This document shows, one piece after another, positions 26,444 to 35,140 of a DNA stretch of 64,000 nt. Made by a program: the position numbers and the translations under genes. This DNA is from Nocardia acididurans (GTDB taxonomy: Bacteria; Actinomycetota; Actinomycetes; Mycobacteriales; Mycobacteriaceae). Every line of letters begins with the position of its first letter. Positions within the stretch are counted from its first letter, which is position 1. The notes under the pieces are model-generated. The model saw only the letters and a list, made by a program, of their open reading frames with translations. It was not told the origin of the DNA and searched no databases. Where the stretch lies: assembly GCF_016741815.1 (NCBI RefSeq), contig NZ_JAERRJ010000011.1, positions 124,001 through 188,000 on the forward strand, written 5' to 3'.

Positions 26444-26460
26444 GGTAGCGTTGCGCTACC
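26444..26460. promoter_or_regulatory. TetR operator candidate GGTAGCG-TTG-CGCTACC
   Basis: A perfect 17-bp inverted repeat (7-bp arms, 3-nt centre) sits between the divergent TetR and exporter genes, 28 nt upstream of each start. The rest of the gap is AT-rich and can hold both promoters. Confidence 0.7.
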
Positions 26461-26487
26461 TTTGGTTTCGTTTCATCGGGAGGTCCG

Positions 26488-28041
26488 ATGGTGTCCACCG
26501 AACAGGTCGCGGCATCGCGGCTCTCCCGCGCGCAGGGGTGGATGCTCGCCGTGTCCTGCCTGGCGGTTGCGCTGGTGGTCGCGGCCATGGCGGCGCTGTA
26601 CTCGGCGCTGCCGCAGATCGCCGCCGAAACCGGTGCGACACAACAGCAATTGACCTGGGTAGTGGACGGGTACACGCTCGCGCTGGCCTGTCTGGTGCTG
26701 CCCGGCGGTGCGCTGGGGGACCGGCTCGGGCGGCGGCTGGTGCTGATCGTCGGGCTGAGCATCTTCACCGCGGGTTCGCTGGTGCCGCTGATCGTCGACG
26801 GTCCGCTCTGGCTGATCGGCGCGCGCGCCGTGTCGGGCGTGGGCGCCGCCCTGGTCATGCCCTCGACACTGTCGCTGCTGACCGCGAGTTTCCCGGAGCA
26901 TCGACGCGGGCAGGCCGTCGGCGTGTGGGCCGGAGTCGCGGGATCCGGTGGGGCGCTGGGCATTCTGGGGTCCGGGCTGCTGCTGCAGTGGTATTCCTGG
27001 CAGACCGTGTTCATCGGGATGTCCGTCGCCGGTGCGCTGCTGCTGGCCGCCGGGTGCACCGTGTCGGAATCCGTGGACGGGGAGCGGCCCGCCTTCGACG
27101 TGCTGGGGGCGGTGACGGGTGCGGCCGCAGTGGGACTGATCGTGGTGGCGGCCATGGAAGCGCCGACGCGAGGGTGGTTGTCGCCGTGGACGATCGGCGC
27201 GTTGGCCGGCGGTGTGGCCGCCGCGGCGGCGTTCACCGTGGTCGAGCTGCGGGCCGCGCATCCGCTGCTGGATGTGCGACTGCTGCTGGATCGTGGGTTC
27301 GGAAGCGGCACGCTGTCGCTGATGGTCCAATTCCTGGTCACCTTCGGCGTTTTCATGCTGCTCGTGCAGTACCTGCAACTGATCGTGGGGCTCGGTCCGC
27401 TGGCCTCGTCGCTGGCGATCGGGCCGATGGTGCTGCCGCTGGTGGTGGTGTCGCTGTTCTCGCCGTGGCTCGCGACGCGTTTCGGGTTGCGGGTGGTGAC
27501 GTTCGGTGGGCTGGTGATCGTCGGCGCCGGACTGCTGCTGGTGGCGCGGCTGGAGGTCTCCTCCGGCTACTGGAATCTGCTGTGGGCCTTGCTGATCATG
27601 AGCACCGGCATGGGACTGTGCAGTGCCCCGGCCACGGCGGCGATCGTGGCGGGGACACCGGTCGAGAAGCACGGCGTGGCGGCGGCCGTGAACGATGCCG
27701 CGCGGGAAGTCGGTGCTGCGCTGGGGATAGCGATCGGCGGCAGTGTGCTGGCGGCCGGGTACGCGGACCGGATCGCCCCGGCCCTGCCACACCTTCCCGA
27801 GGCCGCGCGCGGACCCGTCTCGGATTCGGCGGCCGCCGCGCTGCAGGTGGCCGAGCGGGCGGGGCCGCAGGGGCAGCCGCTGGTGGATTTCGCCGAAGCG
27901 GCTTTCATGCACGGGTTCCACCAGTCGTCGGTCGCGCTGGGCAGTGCCGCGCTGGCCGGAGCGGTGCTGATCGCGGCGTGGGCTCCCGGGCGGTCAGCGG
28001 GCGGGGTCGCTCCAGACGTCGGGCGCGACGACGGCGAGTGA
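26488..28041 (+). CDS. DHA2-type MFS drug exporter (14 segments)
   Basis: The 517-residue protein has about 14 membrane segments and DHA2 motifs: LPQIAAETGATQQQLTWVVDGYTLALACLVLPGGALGDRLGRRLVLIVG, ARAVSGVGAALVMPSTLSLL and GVWAGVAGSGGALGILGSGLLLQWYSW. The expected role is proton-coupled efflux of hydrophobic or quaternary ammonium compounds. ATG 26488 has GGGAGG upstream. Its 3' end overlaps the convergent Lrp-type gene by 48 bp. Confidence 0.9.
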   Translation: MVSTEQVAASRLSRAQGWMLAVSCLAVALVVAAMAALYSALPQIAAETGATQQQLTWVVDGYTLALACLVLPGGALGDRLGRRLVLIVGLSIFTAGSLVPLIVDGPLWLIGARAVSGVGAALVMPSTLSLLTASFPEHRRGQAVGVWAGVAGSGGALGILGSGLLLQWYSWQTVFIGMSVAGALLLAAGCTVSESVDGERPAFDVLGAVTGAAAVGLIVVAAMEAPTRGWLSPWTIGALAGGVAAAAAFTVVELRAAHPLLDVRLLLDRGFGSGTLSLMVQFLVTFGVFMLLVQYLQLIVGLGPLASSLAIGPMVLPLVVVSLFSPWLATRFGLRVVTFGGLVIVGAGLLLVARLEVSSGYWNLLWALLIMSTGMGLCSAPATAAIVAGTPVEKHGVAAAVNDAAREVGAALGIAIGGSVLAAGYADRIAPALPHLPEAARGPVSDSAAAALQVAERAGPQGQPLVDFAEAAFMHGFHQSSVALGSAALAGAVLIAAWAPGRSAGGVAPDVGRDDGE

Positions 28042-29031
28042 GCGGCCCAGCGGATCCAGCACGCGGCCGAGCAGTTTGTCGTGCCGCAGGGTGACGGCCC
28101 GCTCGGTGATGCGTAGTTCGGGATGGTCTGTGGCGAGCTGGGTTTCGAAGCGCAGCACATCGGCCACGGAATGCAGGCTGGCCTGGAGTGCGAGGTTGTG
28201 GGTGCCGCTGACGGCGGCGCAGTTGCGGGTCTGCGGCAGGGCAACCAGGGCGTGGCCGATGCGCCGCAGATCGACGGCGGGGGCGGTCGCCCAGAAGGTG
28301 ACCGCCACCGGCCACCCACCGAGCGGGCGGGCGAAGTCGCAGCGGAAGCGCAGCAGGCCGAGCCGGGTCAGTTCGTCCATACGGCGCTTCACCGTGGCGG
28401 CGCTGACGCCCAGCGCGGCGGCCAGGGCGGCGTGGGTGGCGCGGCCGTCCCGCGCCAGCAGGCCGAGCAGGGCGCGATCGGCGTCGGTGACCCGGGTGCG
28501 GTCGCGGGGCGGAGTGGGTGCGGCGGGCGGGGCGGCGAGGCGGGTGCGCTGACCGGGGGCCAGGGCGTCGATGCGCCAGTCACCGCCCTCGGTGAACATA
28601 TGCGTGATCAGGCGGCTATGGACGCCGGTGATGTGGGGGAGGGCGGGCAGGATGTCGAGGGTGTAGCGGGACATGGCGGCCAGGTCGCGGGTGGCGACGG
28701 TGGCGAGGATCTGGTGGGCGCCGGCGGCGCGCTCGATGGTGAGCATATGCGGGTGCTCCGCCAGTTCCTGTGCGACGGAACCGGTTCGGCCCGCGGTGCA
28801 ATCGATGTGCAGGTAGGCGGCGCAGAGGTGGTCGAAGAGTTTCGGGCCGGGGGAGATGCCGACCCAGGCTTCGTCGCGGGCGCGCAGCCGCTGCCAGCGC
28901 CGGGCCGCGGTGACGGGGTCTACGCCCAGGGCATGGCCGAGTTCGGCCCAGGAGGCGCGGGGCCGGAGCTGCAGGGCGTGGATGAGCACCAGTTCGTCTT
29001 CGCTCAGCAGTTCGGCATGATCCTGCACCAC
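27994..29031 (-). CDS. Double-module Lrp/AsnC family regulator
   Basis: The 345-residue protein contains two Lrp/AsnC units in tandem. The first HTH is LLSEDELVLIHALQLRPRASWAELGHALGVDPVTAARRWQRL with its ligand domain to about residue 160. The second is VTDADRALLGLLARDGRATHAALAAALGVSAATVKRRMDELTRLGLLRF with another ligand domain. A linker rich in Pro and Ala joins them. GTG 29031 (AGGAAG upstream) or GTG 29028 is the likely start. It is divergent from lactate 2-monooxygenase and may control it. Confidence 0.82.
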   Translation of the reverse strand: MVQDHAELLSEDELVLIHALQLRPRASWAELGHALGVDPVTAARRWQRLRARDEAWVGISPGPKLFDHLCAAYLHIDCTAGRTGSVAQELAEHPHMLTIERAAGAHQILATVATRDLAAMSRYTLDILPALPHITGVHSRLITHMFTEGGDWRIDALAPGQRTRLAAPPAAPTPPRDRTRVTDADRALLGLLARDGRATHAALAAALGVSAATVKRRMDELTRLGLLRFRCDFARPLGGWPVAVTFWATAPAVDLRRIGHALVALPQTRNCAAVSGTHNLALQASLHSVADVLRFETQLATDHPELRITERAVTLRHDKLLGRVLDPLGRSLAVVAPDVWSDPAR

Positions 29032-29177
29032 GGCGGCTTCCTGTGCTCGTTTCCTGCAAATCTTCGGGAGTGATCGGTTGATCCTGCACTCTAGCGAGAG
29101 GCGGGGTGCCTCCACGCGCGAGGGGAGGCTCTCAGGGGCTACGCTCCCGAACCCCCGGAAACCAGGAGGTGCGAGTC

Positions 29178-30341
29178 ATGCCGTTCGGCGACTTCCAGAA
29201 CGAGATCTACTTCAACGGGTTGCGGGGCGTGGTGCCCGCGTACCCGGTGGCCTTCGCGGAGTTGAAGGAGCGGGCGCAGGCCGCCATGCCGCCCTCGATC
29301 TGGTCGTATGTCGCGGGTGGTGCGGGCGATGAGCGCACGCAGGATGCCAACGTGACGGCGTTCGAGCAGTGGGGGCTGGTGCCGCGCATGTTCGTGGGCG
29401 CCAAGGAGCGGGATCTCTCGACCGAGCTGTTCGGAATGCGGCTGCCCGCACCGGTTTTCCTGTCGCCCATCGGTGTGATCGGGCTCTGCGCGCAGGACGG
29501 GCACGGGGATCTGGCGACGGCGAAGGCGGCGGCGCGGACCGGGGTGCCGATGGTGGCCTCGACGCTCATGGTGGATCCGCTGGAGGAGGTGGCGGCCGAA
29601 TTCGGCGATACGCCAGGGTTTTTCCAGCTGTACACGCCGACCGATCGAGATCTGGCCGCCAGCCTGGTGCAGCGCGCCGAGCGGGCCGGATACAAGGGCA
29701 TCGTCGTCACGCTCGACACCTGGATCACCGGGTGGCGACCGCGCGATCTGTCCACGGGCAATTTCCCGCAGCTGCGCGGCCACTGTCTGGCCAACTACTT
29801 CAGCGATCCGGTTTTCCGTGCGGGACTGGCGAAGTCGCCGGAAGAGGATCCGCAGATGGCGGTGCTGAAGTGGATCGGTGTCTTCGGAAACCCGCTCACC
29901 TGGGACGACCTGCCGTGGCTGCGGTCGCTCACCGATCTGCCCCTGATCGTGAAGGGCATCCAGCATCCCGATGACGCTCGGCGGGCGGTGGATCTGGGTG
30001 TGAACGGCATCTACTGCTCGAATCACGGTGGCCGCCAAGCCAATGGGGGACTGCCCGCGCTCGATGTGCTGCCGGAGGTCGTGGCGGCGTCCCAGGGCGT
30101 GCCGGTGCTCTTCGATTCCGGCGTGCGCAGTGGCGCCGACATCATCAAGGCGCTCGCCCTGGGCGCTTCGGCCGTCGGCATCGGGCGGCCCTACGCCTAC
30201 GGTCTGGCCCTCGGCGGCGTGGACGGCATCGTGCATGTGCTGCGCTCACTGCTCGCCGAGGCGGATCTGATCATGGCCGTGGACGGCTATCCGACGCTGA
30301 AAGACCTTACCGCTGAGGCTCTTCGGCAGGTGCGGGTGTAA
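29178..30341 (+). CDS. FMN-dependent lactate 2-monooxygenase
   Basis: This 387-residue TIM-barrel flavoenzyme of the alpha-hydroxy-acid oxidase family has the layout of mycobacterial lactate monooxygenase (L-lactate to acetate and CO2). Features: NEIYFNGLRGVVPAYPV, IWSYVAGGAGDERTQDAN, FLSPIGVIGL, FFQLYTPTDRDL, TLDTWITGWRPRDLSTGNFPQL, Lys259 in IVKGIQ, and catalytic His283 and Arg286 in CSNHGGRQ. ATG 29178 has AGGAGG upstream. I prefer monooxygenase to oxidase because of the GWRPRDL segment and length. Confidence 0.88.
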   Translation: MPFGDFQNEIYFNGLRGVVPAYPVAFAELKERAQAAMPPSIWSYVAGGAGDERTQDANVTAFEQWGLVPRMFVGAKERDLSTELFGMRLPAPVFLSPIGVIGLCAQDGHGDLATAKAAARTGVPMVASTLMVDPLEEVAAEFGDTPGFFQLYTPTDRDLAASLVQRAERAGYKGIVVTLDTWITGWRPRDLSTGNFPQLRGHCLANYFSDPVFRAGLAKSPEEDPQMAVLKWIGVFGNPLTWDDLPWLRSLTDLPLIVKGIQHPDDARRAVDLGVNGIYCSNHGGRQANGGLPALDVLPEVVAASQGVPVLFDSGVRSGADIIKALALGASAVGIGRPYAYGLALGGVDGIVHVLRSLLAEADLIMAVDGYPTLKDLTAEALRQVRV

Positions 30342-30355
30342 CCCGTGCGGGTGCG

Positions 30356-31213
30356 TCAGGAGTACTTGTAGAAGCCCTCGCCGGTGGCGATTCCGAGCTT
30401 GCCCTGGTCGATGTAGTTCTCCTTCAGCCATTTCGCGAGCCGCTGGGCGTTCTCGTCGCCGTTGACGAGGATGTTGTAGGGGGTGGTGAGGCCGACGACA
30501 TCGAGAATCTGGAACGGGCCCGCGGGCGCGCCGGTGCCGATGCGCCAGGTCTTGTCCACGGCCTCGGGTTCGGCGTAACCGCCTGCGGCGAGCGCCATTC
30601 CGGCGTTCAGCAGGGGCACCAGGAGTGAGTTGAGGACGTAGCCGGCCTTCTCCTTGCGCAATTCGATGGGCACCATGCCGATGGCGGAGGCGAAATCCAC
30701 CACGGCCTGGTAGACGGCGGGGTCGGTGTCGGCGGTGCCCATGATCTCGGCGGTGTTGTAGTGCCACACCTGATTCGCGAAGTGCAGGGCCAGGAATCGG
30801 TCCGGGCGGCCGGTGAAATCCTTGATGGCGCTGGGCAGCAGGGTGGAGGAGTTGGTGGCGAAGACGGTGCGTTCGGGGGCGAGCGCGCCGAGCTTCTCGT
30901 AGGTCTCCTGTTTGAGGGACAGCACCTCGGGAATGGCCTCGATCACCAGGTCGGCGTCCGAGACCGCCTGCGCCAGATCCGAACTCAGGCCGATGGCCTC
31001 GGCCACCCGCTCGGCCTTGCCGTCGCCGCCGCCGGGCACCTCGTCGCGGTAGACGGCCGCGAGCTTGTCGAAGCGGCCCTTGGCGGCGGTCAGCGCGTCG
31101 TCGTCGATGTCGTAGGCGATGACGTCGAAGCCGCGGAAGGCGGTCTGGAACGCGATCTGCGATCCCAGCACGCCGGTGCCGAGCACCGTCACCTTGCGGA
31201 TGTCGATGGTCAT
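30356..31213 (-). CDS. 3-hydroxyacyl-CoA dehydrogenase family protein
   Basis: The 285-residue NAD-binding enzyme has an N-terminal GTGVLGSQIAFQTAFRGFDVIAYD, then LVIEAIPEVLSLKQETYEKLGALAPERTVFATNSSTLLPSAI. The catalytic His is in ALHFANQVW; the C-terminal domain has GYVLNSLLVPLLNAG and GEGFYKYS. It resembles 3-hydroxybutyryl-CoA dehydrogenases of beta-oxidation. Its ATG overlaps the TetR stop by 4 bp, so the regulator gene is cotranscribed. Confidence 0.88.
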   Translation of the reverse strand: MTIDIRKVTVLGTGVLGSQIAFQTAFRGFDVIAYDIDDDALTAAKGRFDKLAAVYRDEVPGGGDGKAERVAEAIGLSSDLAQAVSDADLVIEAIPEVLSLKQETYEKLGALAPERTVFATNSSTLLPSAIKDFTGRPDRFLALHFANQVWHYNTAEIMGTADTDPAVYQAVVDFASAIGMVPIELRKEKAGYVLNSLLVPLLNAGMALAAGGYAEPEAVDKTWRIGTGAPAGPFQILDVVGLTTPYNILVNGDENAQRLAKWLKENYIDQGKLGIATGEGFYKYS

Positions 31214-31851
31214 GGATTTCCTTCCGGTTGTGCGGTGAGGGTGGCGAAGAACCCGGCGATGATCTGTGCGGTCTGGCCGCGTAGATCATCGCGGGCGTCG
31301 TGGCCCGGATGCGCTCCGGTGGCGGGCTGGGCCAGGGCCAGGTGCAGCACCGCGAAGATGCTGCGGCCGGCCAGCCGGGCGTGGGCGTCCAGGTGGGCGC
31401 AGGTGCGGCCGCGTTCGCGGGCGGCGCCGGCCAGCAGTCGCGCGATCAGGTCCTCGAGCTGTTCGACCAGGGCGAGGCCCTCGGCCCGGTACTTCTCGGT
31501 GGGTGCGCCGAACAGCAGTTCACGCTGGTAGGCCACGGTGTTCTCGGTGCTGCGCTCGGCGGCCGCGGCAATGGGTTCGAGCAGGGCCCAGATCGATTCC
31601 ACCGGGTCGGCGTGTGCGGCCGCCTGCCGTGCGCCGAGTGCGAGCGCGGCGCGCAGGTCCTCGTTGTAGATCATGAGCAGTAGTTCGCCCTTGGAGGACG
31701 CGTACCGAAACAATGTTCCCGCAGCAATTTCCGCGCGATCGGAGATCTGCTGGGTGGTGACGGTGGCGAACCCGTGCGCTGCGAAGAGGGTCGCGGCGGC
31801 GTCGAAGATGCGGGCCTGTTTGTCGACCACCTTCTGTACTCGACGGCTCAC
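31210..31851 (-). CDS. TetR family regulator of the hydroxyacyl-CoA dehydrogenase operon
   Basis: The 213-residue regulator has HTH segment KQARIFDAAATLFAAHGFATVTTQQISDRAEIAAGTLFRYASSKGELLLM. GTG 31851 is chosen with GGAGG 9 nt upstream. It is first gene of a two-gene unit with the dehydrogenase and divergent from an AraC gene. A perfect AAATGAG/CTCATTT repeat lies 26 nt upstream and is the likely binding site. The ligand is plausibly an acyl-CoA. Confidence 0.85.
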   Translation of the reverse strand: MSRRVQKVVDKQARIFDAAATLFAAHGFATVTTQQISDRAEIAAGTLFRYASSKGELLLMIYNEDLRAALALGARQAAAHADPVESIWALLEPIAAAAERSTENTVAYQRELLFGAPTEKYRAEGLALVEQLEDLIARLLAGAARERGRTCAHLDAHARLAGRSIFAVLHLALAQPATGAHPGHDARDDLRGQTAQIIAGFFATLTAQPEGNP

Positions 31852-31876
31852 CGCAGGACACCTCCGCTGCTCATGA

Positions 31877-31894
31877 AAATGAGTGGGCTCATTT
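31877..31894. promoter_or_regulatory. Operator candidate AAATGAG-TGGG-CTCATTT
   Basis: A perfect 18-bp inverted repeat (7-bp arms, 4-nt centre) lies between the divergent TetR and AraC genes. Its TGAG/CTCA core is typical of TetR sites controlling acyl-CoA metabolism. Confidence 0.65.
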
Positions 31895-31959
31895 CTGAGC
31901 GTACTCCTGGCTACTGGAAACGCAACCCCTGTCGAGCGGGAATCTGGAAGACTTGTCCG

Positions 31960-32952
31960 GTGGTCGAGCAGGTCGAGTTGCAGTCCGGAGCCGAGGTGCC
32001 GGCATCCGAGAGATTCGATCAGTGGGAAGCGCATCTGAGCGATTTCTATGTGCCACTGGCGGTTTCGCCGGTGCCGCAGGAGAGTTTCCACGGCTGGATC
32101 CGCCGCGGGAGCTACGGTGACGTCGAGGTGTCGGCCCTCGGTTCGGGCGCGCAGCATGTCCGCCGGACCAAGAGCCTCATCGCCCGCACCGACGACGAGT
32201 TCCTGACCGCCACCATCCAGACCAAGGGCCGGGGTCGGCTGTACCAGGACGACCGGGTGGCCGAGGTGGTTCCGGGCACGCTGGTGTTCTACGACAGCAC
32301 CCGGCCCTACGCCTTCGACCTCGACGACGACTGGGGCATGTCGGTGGTGCAGGTGCCGCTGAGCCGGCTGCGCGAGCGGACCGGGCTCACCGGGGCGGAC
32401 CTGCCGACCGCCATCGCCATCCCCGAGCAGGGCGCGGTCGGCGTGGTGACCCGGTTCTTCCGGGACCTGACCCGGCTGCAGCACACCAACCCCGAACAGG
32501 CCCGGCTGCTGGCCGCCCCCGCGCTGGATCTGCTCGCCTCCGCGGTGCGGCTGGCCGCCGGACAGGGCCCGCCGCCGCGCTCCGCCGACGCGTTCGCACG
32601 GGAGCGAGTGCTGGTCTACATGCGCAGGCACTGCACCGACCCGGCTCTCACCGCCCAGCGAATCGCCCTGGGCTGCAAGATGTCCCGGCGCGCGCTGTAT
32701 CGGATCTTCGACGACTTCGAGGAGGGCCCGGCCGCGGTGCTGCGGCGGATGCGGGTGAACATCGCCGCCGAGCTGTTGCTGCGCGATCCGCTGCTGCCGG
32801 TGTCGGCGGTGGCGCATGCCAGCGGGTTCGCCACCGAACGGCAGTTCTATCGGTCGTTCCGGCACGAGAAGGGCACCACGCCTTCGGCTTTCCGAAAGGC
32901 TGCTGTGGCGCTTCATAACACTGTACGACCGCCGTTGGTGAACCAACCCTGA
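31960..32952 (+). CDS. AraC family transcriptional regulator
   Basis: The 330-residue protein has an N-terminal AraC-binding-like domain (FDQWEAHLSDFYVPLAVSP...FHGWIRRGSYGDVEVSALGSGAQHVRRT...GTLVFYDSTRPYAF) and a C-terminal double HTH (VLVYMRRHCTDPALTAQRIALGCKMSRRALYRIFDDF...SAVAHASGFATERQFYRSFRHEKGTTPSAFRKA). GTG 31960 fits the family start; ATG 31873 would run through the operator repeat. The target is not clear: the acyl-CoA ligase fusion lies 100 bp downstream on the same strand. Confidence 0.83.
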   Translation: MVEQVELQSGAEVPASERFDQWEAHLSDFYVPLAVSPVPQESFHGWIRRGSYGDVEVSALGSGAQHVRRTKSLIARTDDEFLTATIQTKGRGRLYQDDRVAEVVPGTLVFYDSTRPYAFDLDDDWGMSVVQVPLSRLRERTGLTGADLPTAIAIPEQGAVGVVTRFFRDLTRLQHTNPEQARLLAAPALDLLASAVRLAAGQGPPPRSADAFARERVLVYMRRHCTDPALTAQRIALGCKMSRRALYRIFDDFEEGPAAVLRRMRVNIAAELLLRDPLLPVSAVAHASGFATERQFYRSFRHEKGTTPSAFRKAAVALHNTVRPPLVNQP

Positions 32953-33052
32953 TCGTACGATTTCCCATGCTCAGCACTGGGCGGGCGACTAAAACGATGA
33001 CATCCGCCGACCCGAGTGTTTCGAACCGGCCCGTGAGAGATTTGGCACTGAG

Positions 33053-35140
33053 TTGGTTTCCGATGTCATCGATGTGGTCGCCGATCTGGCGATCTCGCGA
33101 AACGCGCTGTGGGCGCTGCTCCTCGATCCGCAGACCTATCCGCGCATCTTCCCCGGCATAGGCGCCTGCGACCCGCTGGAATCCCTCGACGACCGTCCGC
33201 TGGTGCGCTTCCGGATCGGCACACCGCAGACCGGCATCCAGGTGCTCGATGTCCGAATGATCGTGGGGCGCTGGTACGAACGACTGGAACTGCACTGCGG
33301 CGCGGTGGGCGCGTTCGCCTCCATCCGCCTGCGCGGGGCCGAGGAACGCACCGTCGTCACGGTCACCTGCTTCGCGGTGGGCCGGGTGCACCCGATGGTG
33401 GCCGGGCTGCCCAAATCCGCGGTGGTGCGGTGGGTGGAGAACGGGCTCGGGCGGGCGGCGGATATCGCTCGGGGAGCGCGGAATTCGGTCGCGGTGAACG
33501 CGGAGGGGTCACCGGTGCGGCACGGCGTCGGAGTGGCGCGGCAGATCCTGTCCAGCGGCGTGATCACCACGCGGCCCGCCGTCGGAGTGCGGCAGCTGCG
33601 CGGGGTGGTGCGGTGGGGCTTCAATCTCGCGGGCGGGTACGCGGCCGGGGCCGCGCACTCACCGGACCGCACCGCCGTGGTGGACGACCGGATCAGCCGC
33701 AGTTTCGCGGAGATCGACGCGCGTACGACCGCGCTGGCGGGTGGGATGGCCACCCTCGGCCTGGCACACGGGGACACCGTCGGGCTGCTGGCGCGCAATC
33801 ACGCCGGCACCGTCGAAACCATGGTCGCCGCAGGCAAACTCGGGCTCGACGTGGTGCTGCTCAACGCGGGACTGTCCGGGCGCAATCTCGAGGAGATCGT
33901 GCAGCGGGACCGGCTGTCGGCGCTGTTCGTGGACAGCGATCTGGAGGATCTGGTCCAGTACCTGCACGACGGCATACCGCGCATTCACATCGGGAAGCCG
34001 GTCGCCGCGCCTGCGGACGGCCGCCTCGCCGCACCGGCGCGGATCGCCGTCGACGATCTGATCGCACTGGAGGCCACCGACTTTCGCCGGCCGTCCCGCC
34101 CCGGACGACTGGTCGTGCTCACCTCCGGCACCACCGGAACGCCCAAGGGCGCGCGCCGCCCGCAGCCGCGCGGATTCGGCGCGGCGGCCGCACTGCTCTC
34201 CCGAATACCGTTGCGCATCAACGAGATCGTGCTCATCCCGTGCCCGCTGTTCCACACCTGGGGGCTGGCGGGTCTGCAGCTGGGCACCGCGCTGCGCGCC
34301 ACGACCGTCCTGCCCGAACAGTTCGACGCCGAGGACACGCTGCGGCTGATCGCCGAGCACCGGATCACCACGCTGCTCGCCGTGCCGACCATGGTGCAGC
34401 GCATCCTGGATCTGCCGGTCGCCGTGCGCACCCGCTACGACACCTCGAGCCTGCGGGTGGTGGCCAGTTGCGGTGCGCCCCTGGCCGGTGCGACCGTGCT
34501 GCGCTTCTTCGACGCCTTCGGTGACATCCTCTACAACGTGTACGGCTCCACCGAGGTGTCCTGGGCGACCATCGCCACCCCGGACGATCTGCGGATCTCG
34601 CCGACCACGGCGGGACGGCCGCCGCTGGGTACGAAACTGGCTGTGCTGGGCCCGGATCGGCGGCCGGTGCCGGTCGGCGCCACCGGCCGGATCTTCGTCG
34701 GCAATCAGATGCTGTTCGACGGGTACGTCAACGCCGCGCCGCCGGACGAGGCCGACGGCATGCTGGACACCGGCGATGTCGGCTACCTGGACGCCACCGG
34801 ACGGCTGTTCATCGCCGGCCGCGACGACGAGATGATCATCTCCGGCGGCGAGAACGTCTTCCCGCGTCCGGTGGAGGAGGCCCTCGCCCAGCTGCCGCAG
34901 GTGAGCGAGGTGGCCGTGGTCGGCGTCCCCGATCACGAGTTCGGCCAGCGCCTGGCCGCCTTCGTGGTGAAACGTGAAGGAGCCGGGCTGGATTCGGAGA
35001 TGGTGCGCACCTACATCCGGCATCGGCTGGGCCGGGTGTCGGTACCGCGCGACGTGGCCTTCATCGACGACCTGCCGCGCGGTGAGACCGGCAAGATCCT
35101 CAAGCGCCTGCTGGGCGCGCACCGTCAGGAGGCGCGATAG
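33053..35140 (+). CDS. SRPBCC domain fused to acyl-CoA synthetase (AMP-binding)
   Basis: This 695-residue fusion starts with an SRPBCC/START-like domain of about 150 residues (DVVADLAISRNALWALLLDPQTYPRIFPGI...GRWYERLELHC). A complete adenylate-forming enzyme follows: LVVLTSGTTGTPKGARRPQPRGF (P-loop), LFHTWGLAGLQLG, YNVYGSTEVSWATIATP, LDTGDVGYLDATGRLFIAGRDDEMIISGGENVFP and GETGKILKRLL with the C-terminal Lys. The ligase part resembles mycobacterial FadD2/FadD12-like enzymes. TTG 33053 is the first available start and its ribosome site is weak, so the N-terminus is uncertain. It ends 16 bp inside the convergent PucR gene. Confidence 0.82.
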   Translation: MVSDVIDVVADLAISRNALWALLLDPQTYPRIFPGIGACDPLESLDDRPLVRFRIGTPQTGIQVLDVRMIVGRWYERLELHCGAVGAFASIRLRGAEERTVVTVTCFAVGRVHPMVAGLPKSAVVRWVENGLGRAADIARGARNSVAVNAEGSPVRHGVGVARQILSSGVITTRPAVGVRQLRGVVRWGFNLAGGYAAGAAHSPDRTAVVDDRISRSFAEIDARTTALAGGMATLGLAHGDTVGLLARNHAGTVETMVAAGKLGLDVVLLNAGLSGRNLEEIVQRDRLSALFVDSDLEDLVQYLHDGIPRIHIGKPVAAPADGRLAAPARIAVDDLIALEATDFRRPSRPGRLVVLTSGTTGTPKGARRPQPRGFGAAAALLSRIPLRINEIVLIPCPLFHTWGLAGLQLGTALRATTVLPEQFDAEDTLRLIAEHRITTLLAVPTMVQRILDLPVAVRTRYDTSSLRVVASCGAPLAGATVLRFFDAFGDILYNVYGSTEVSWATIATPDDLRISPTTAGRPPLGTKLAVLGPDRRPVPVGATGRIFVGNQMLFDGYVNAAPPDEADGMLDTGDVGYLDATGRLFIAGRDDEMIISGGENVFPRPVEEALAQLPQVSEVAVVGVPDHEFGQRLAAFVVKREGAGLDSEMVRTYIRHRLGRVSVPRDVAFIDDLPRGETGKILKRLLGAHRQEAR

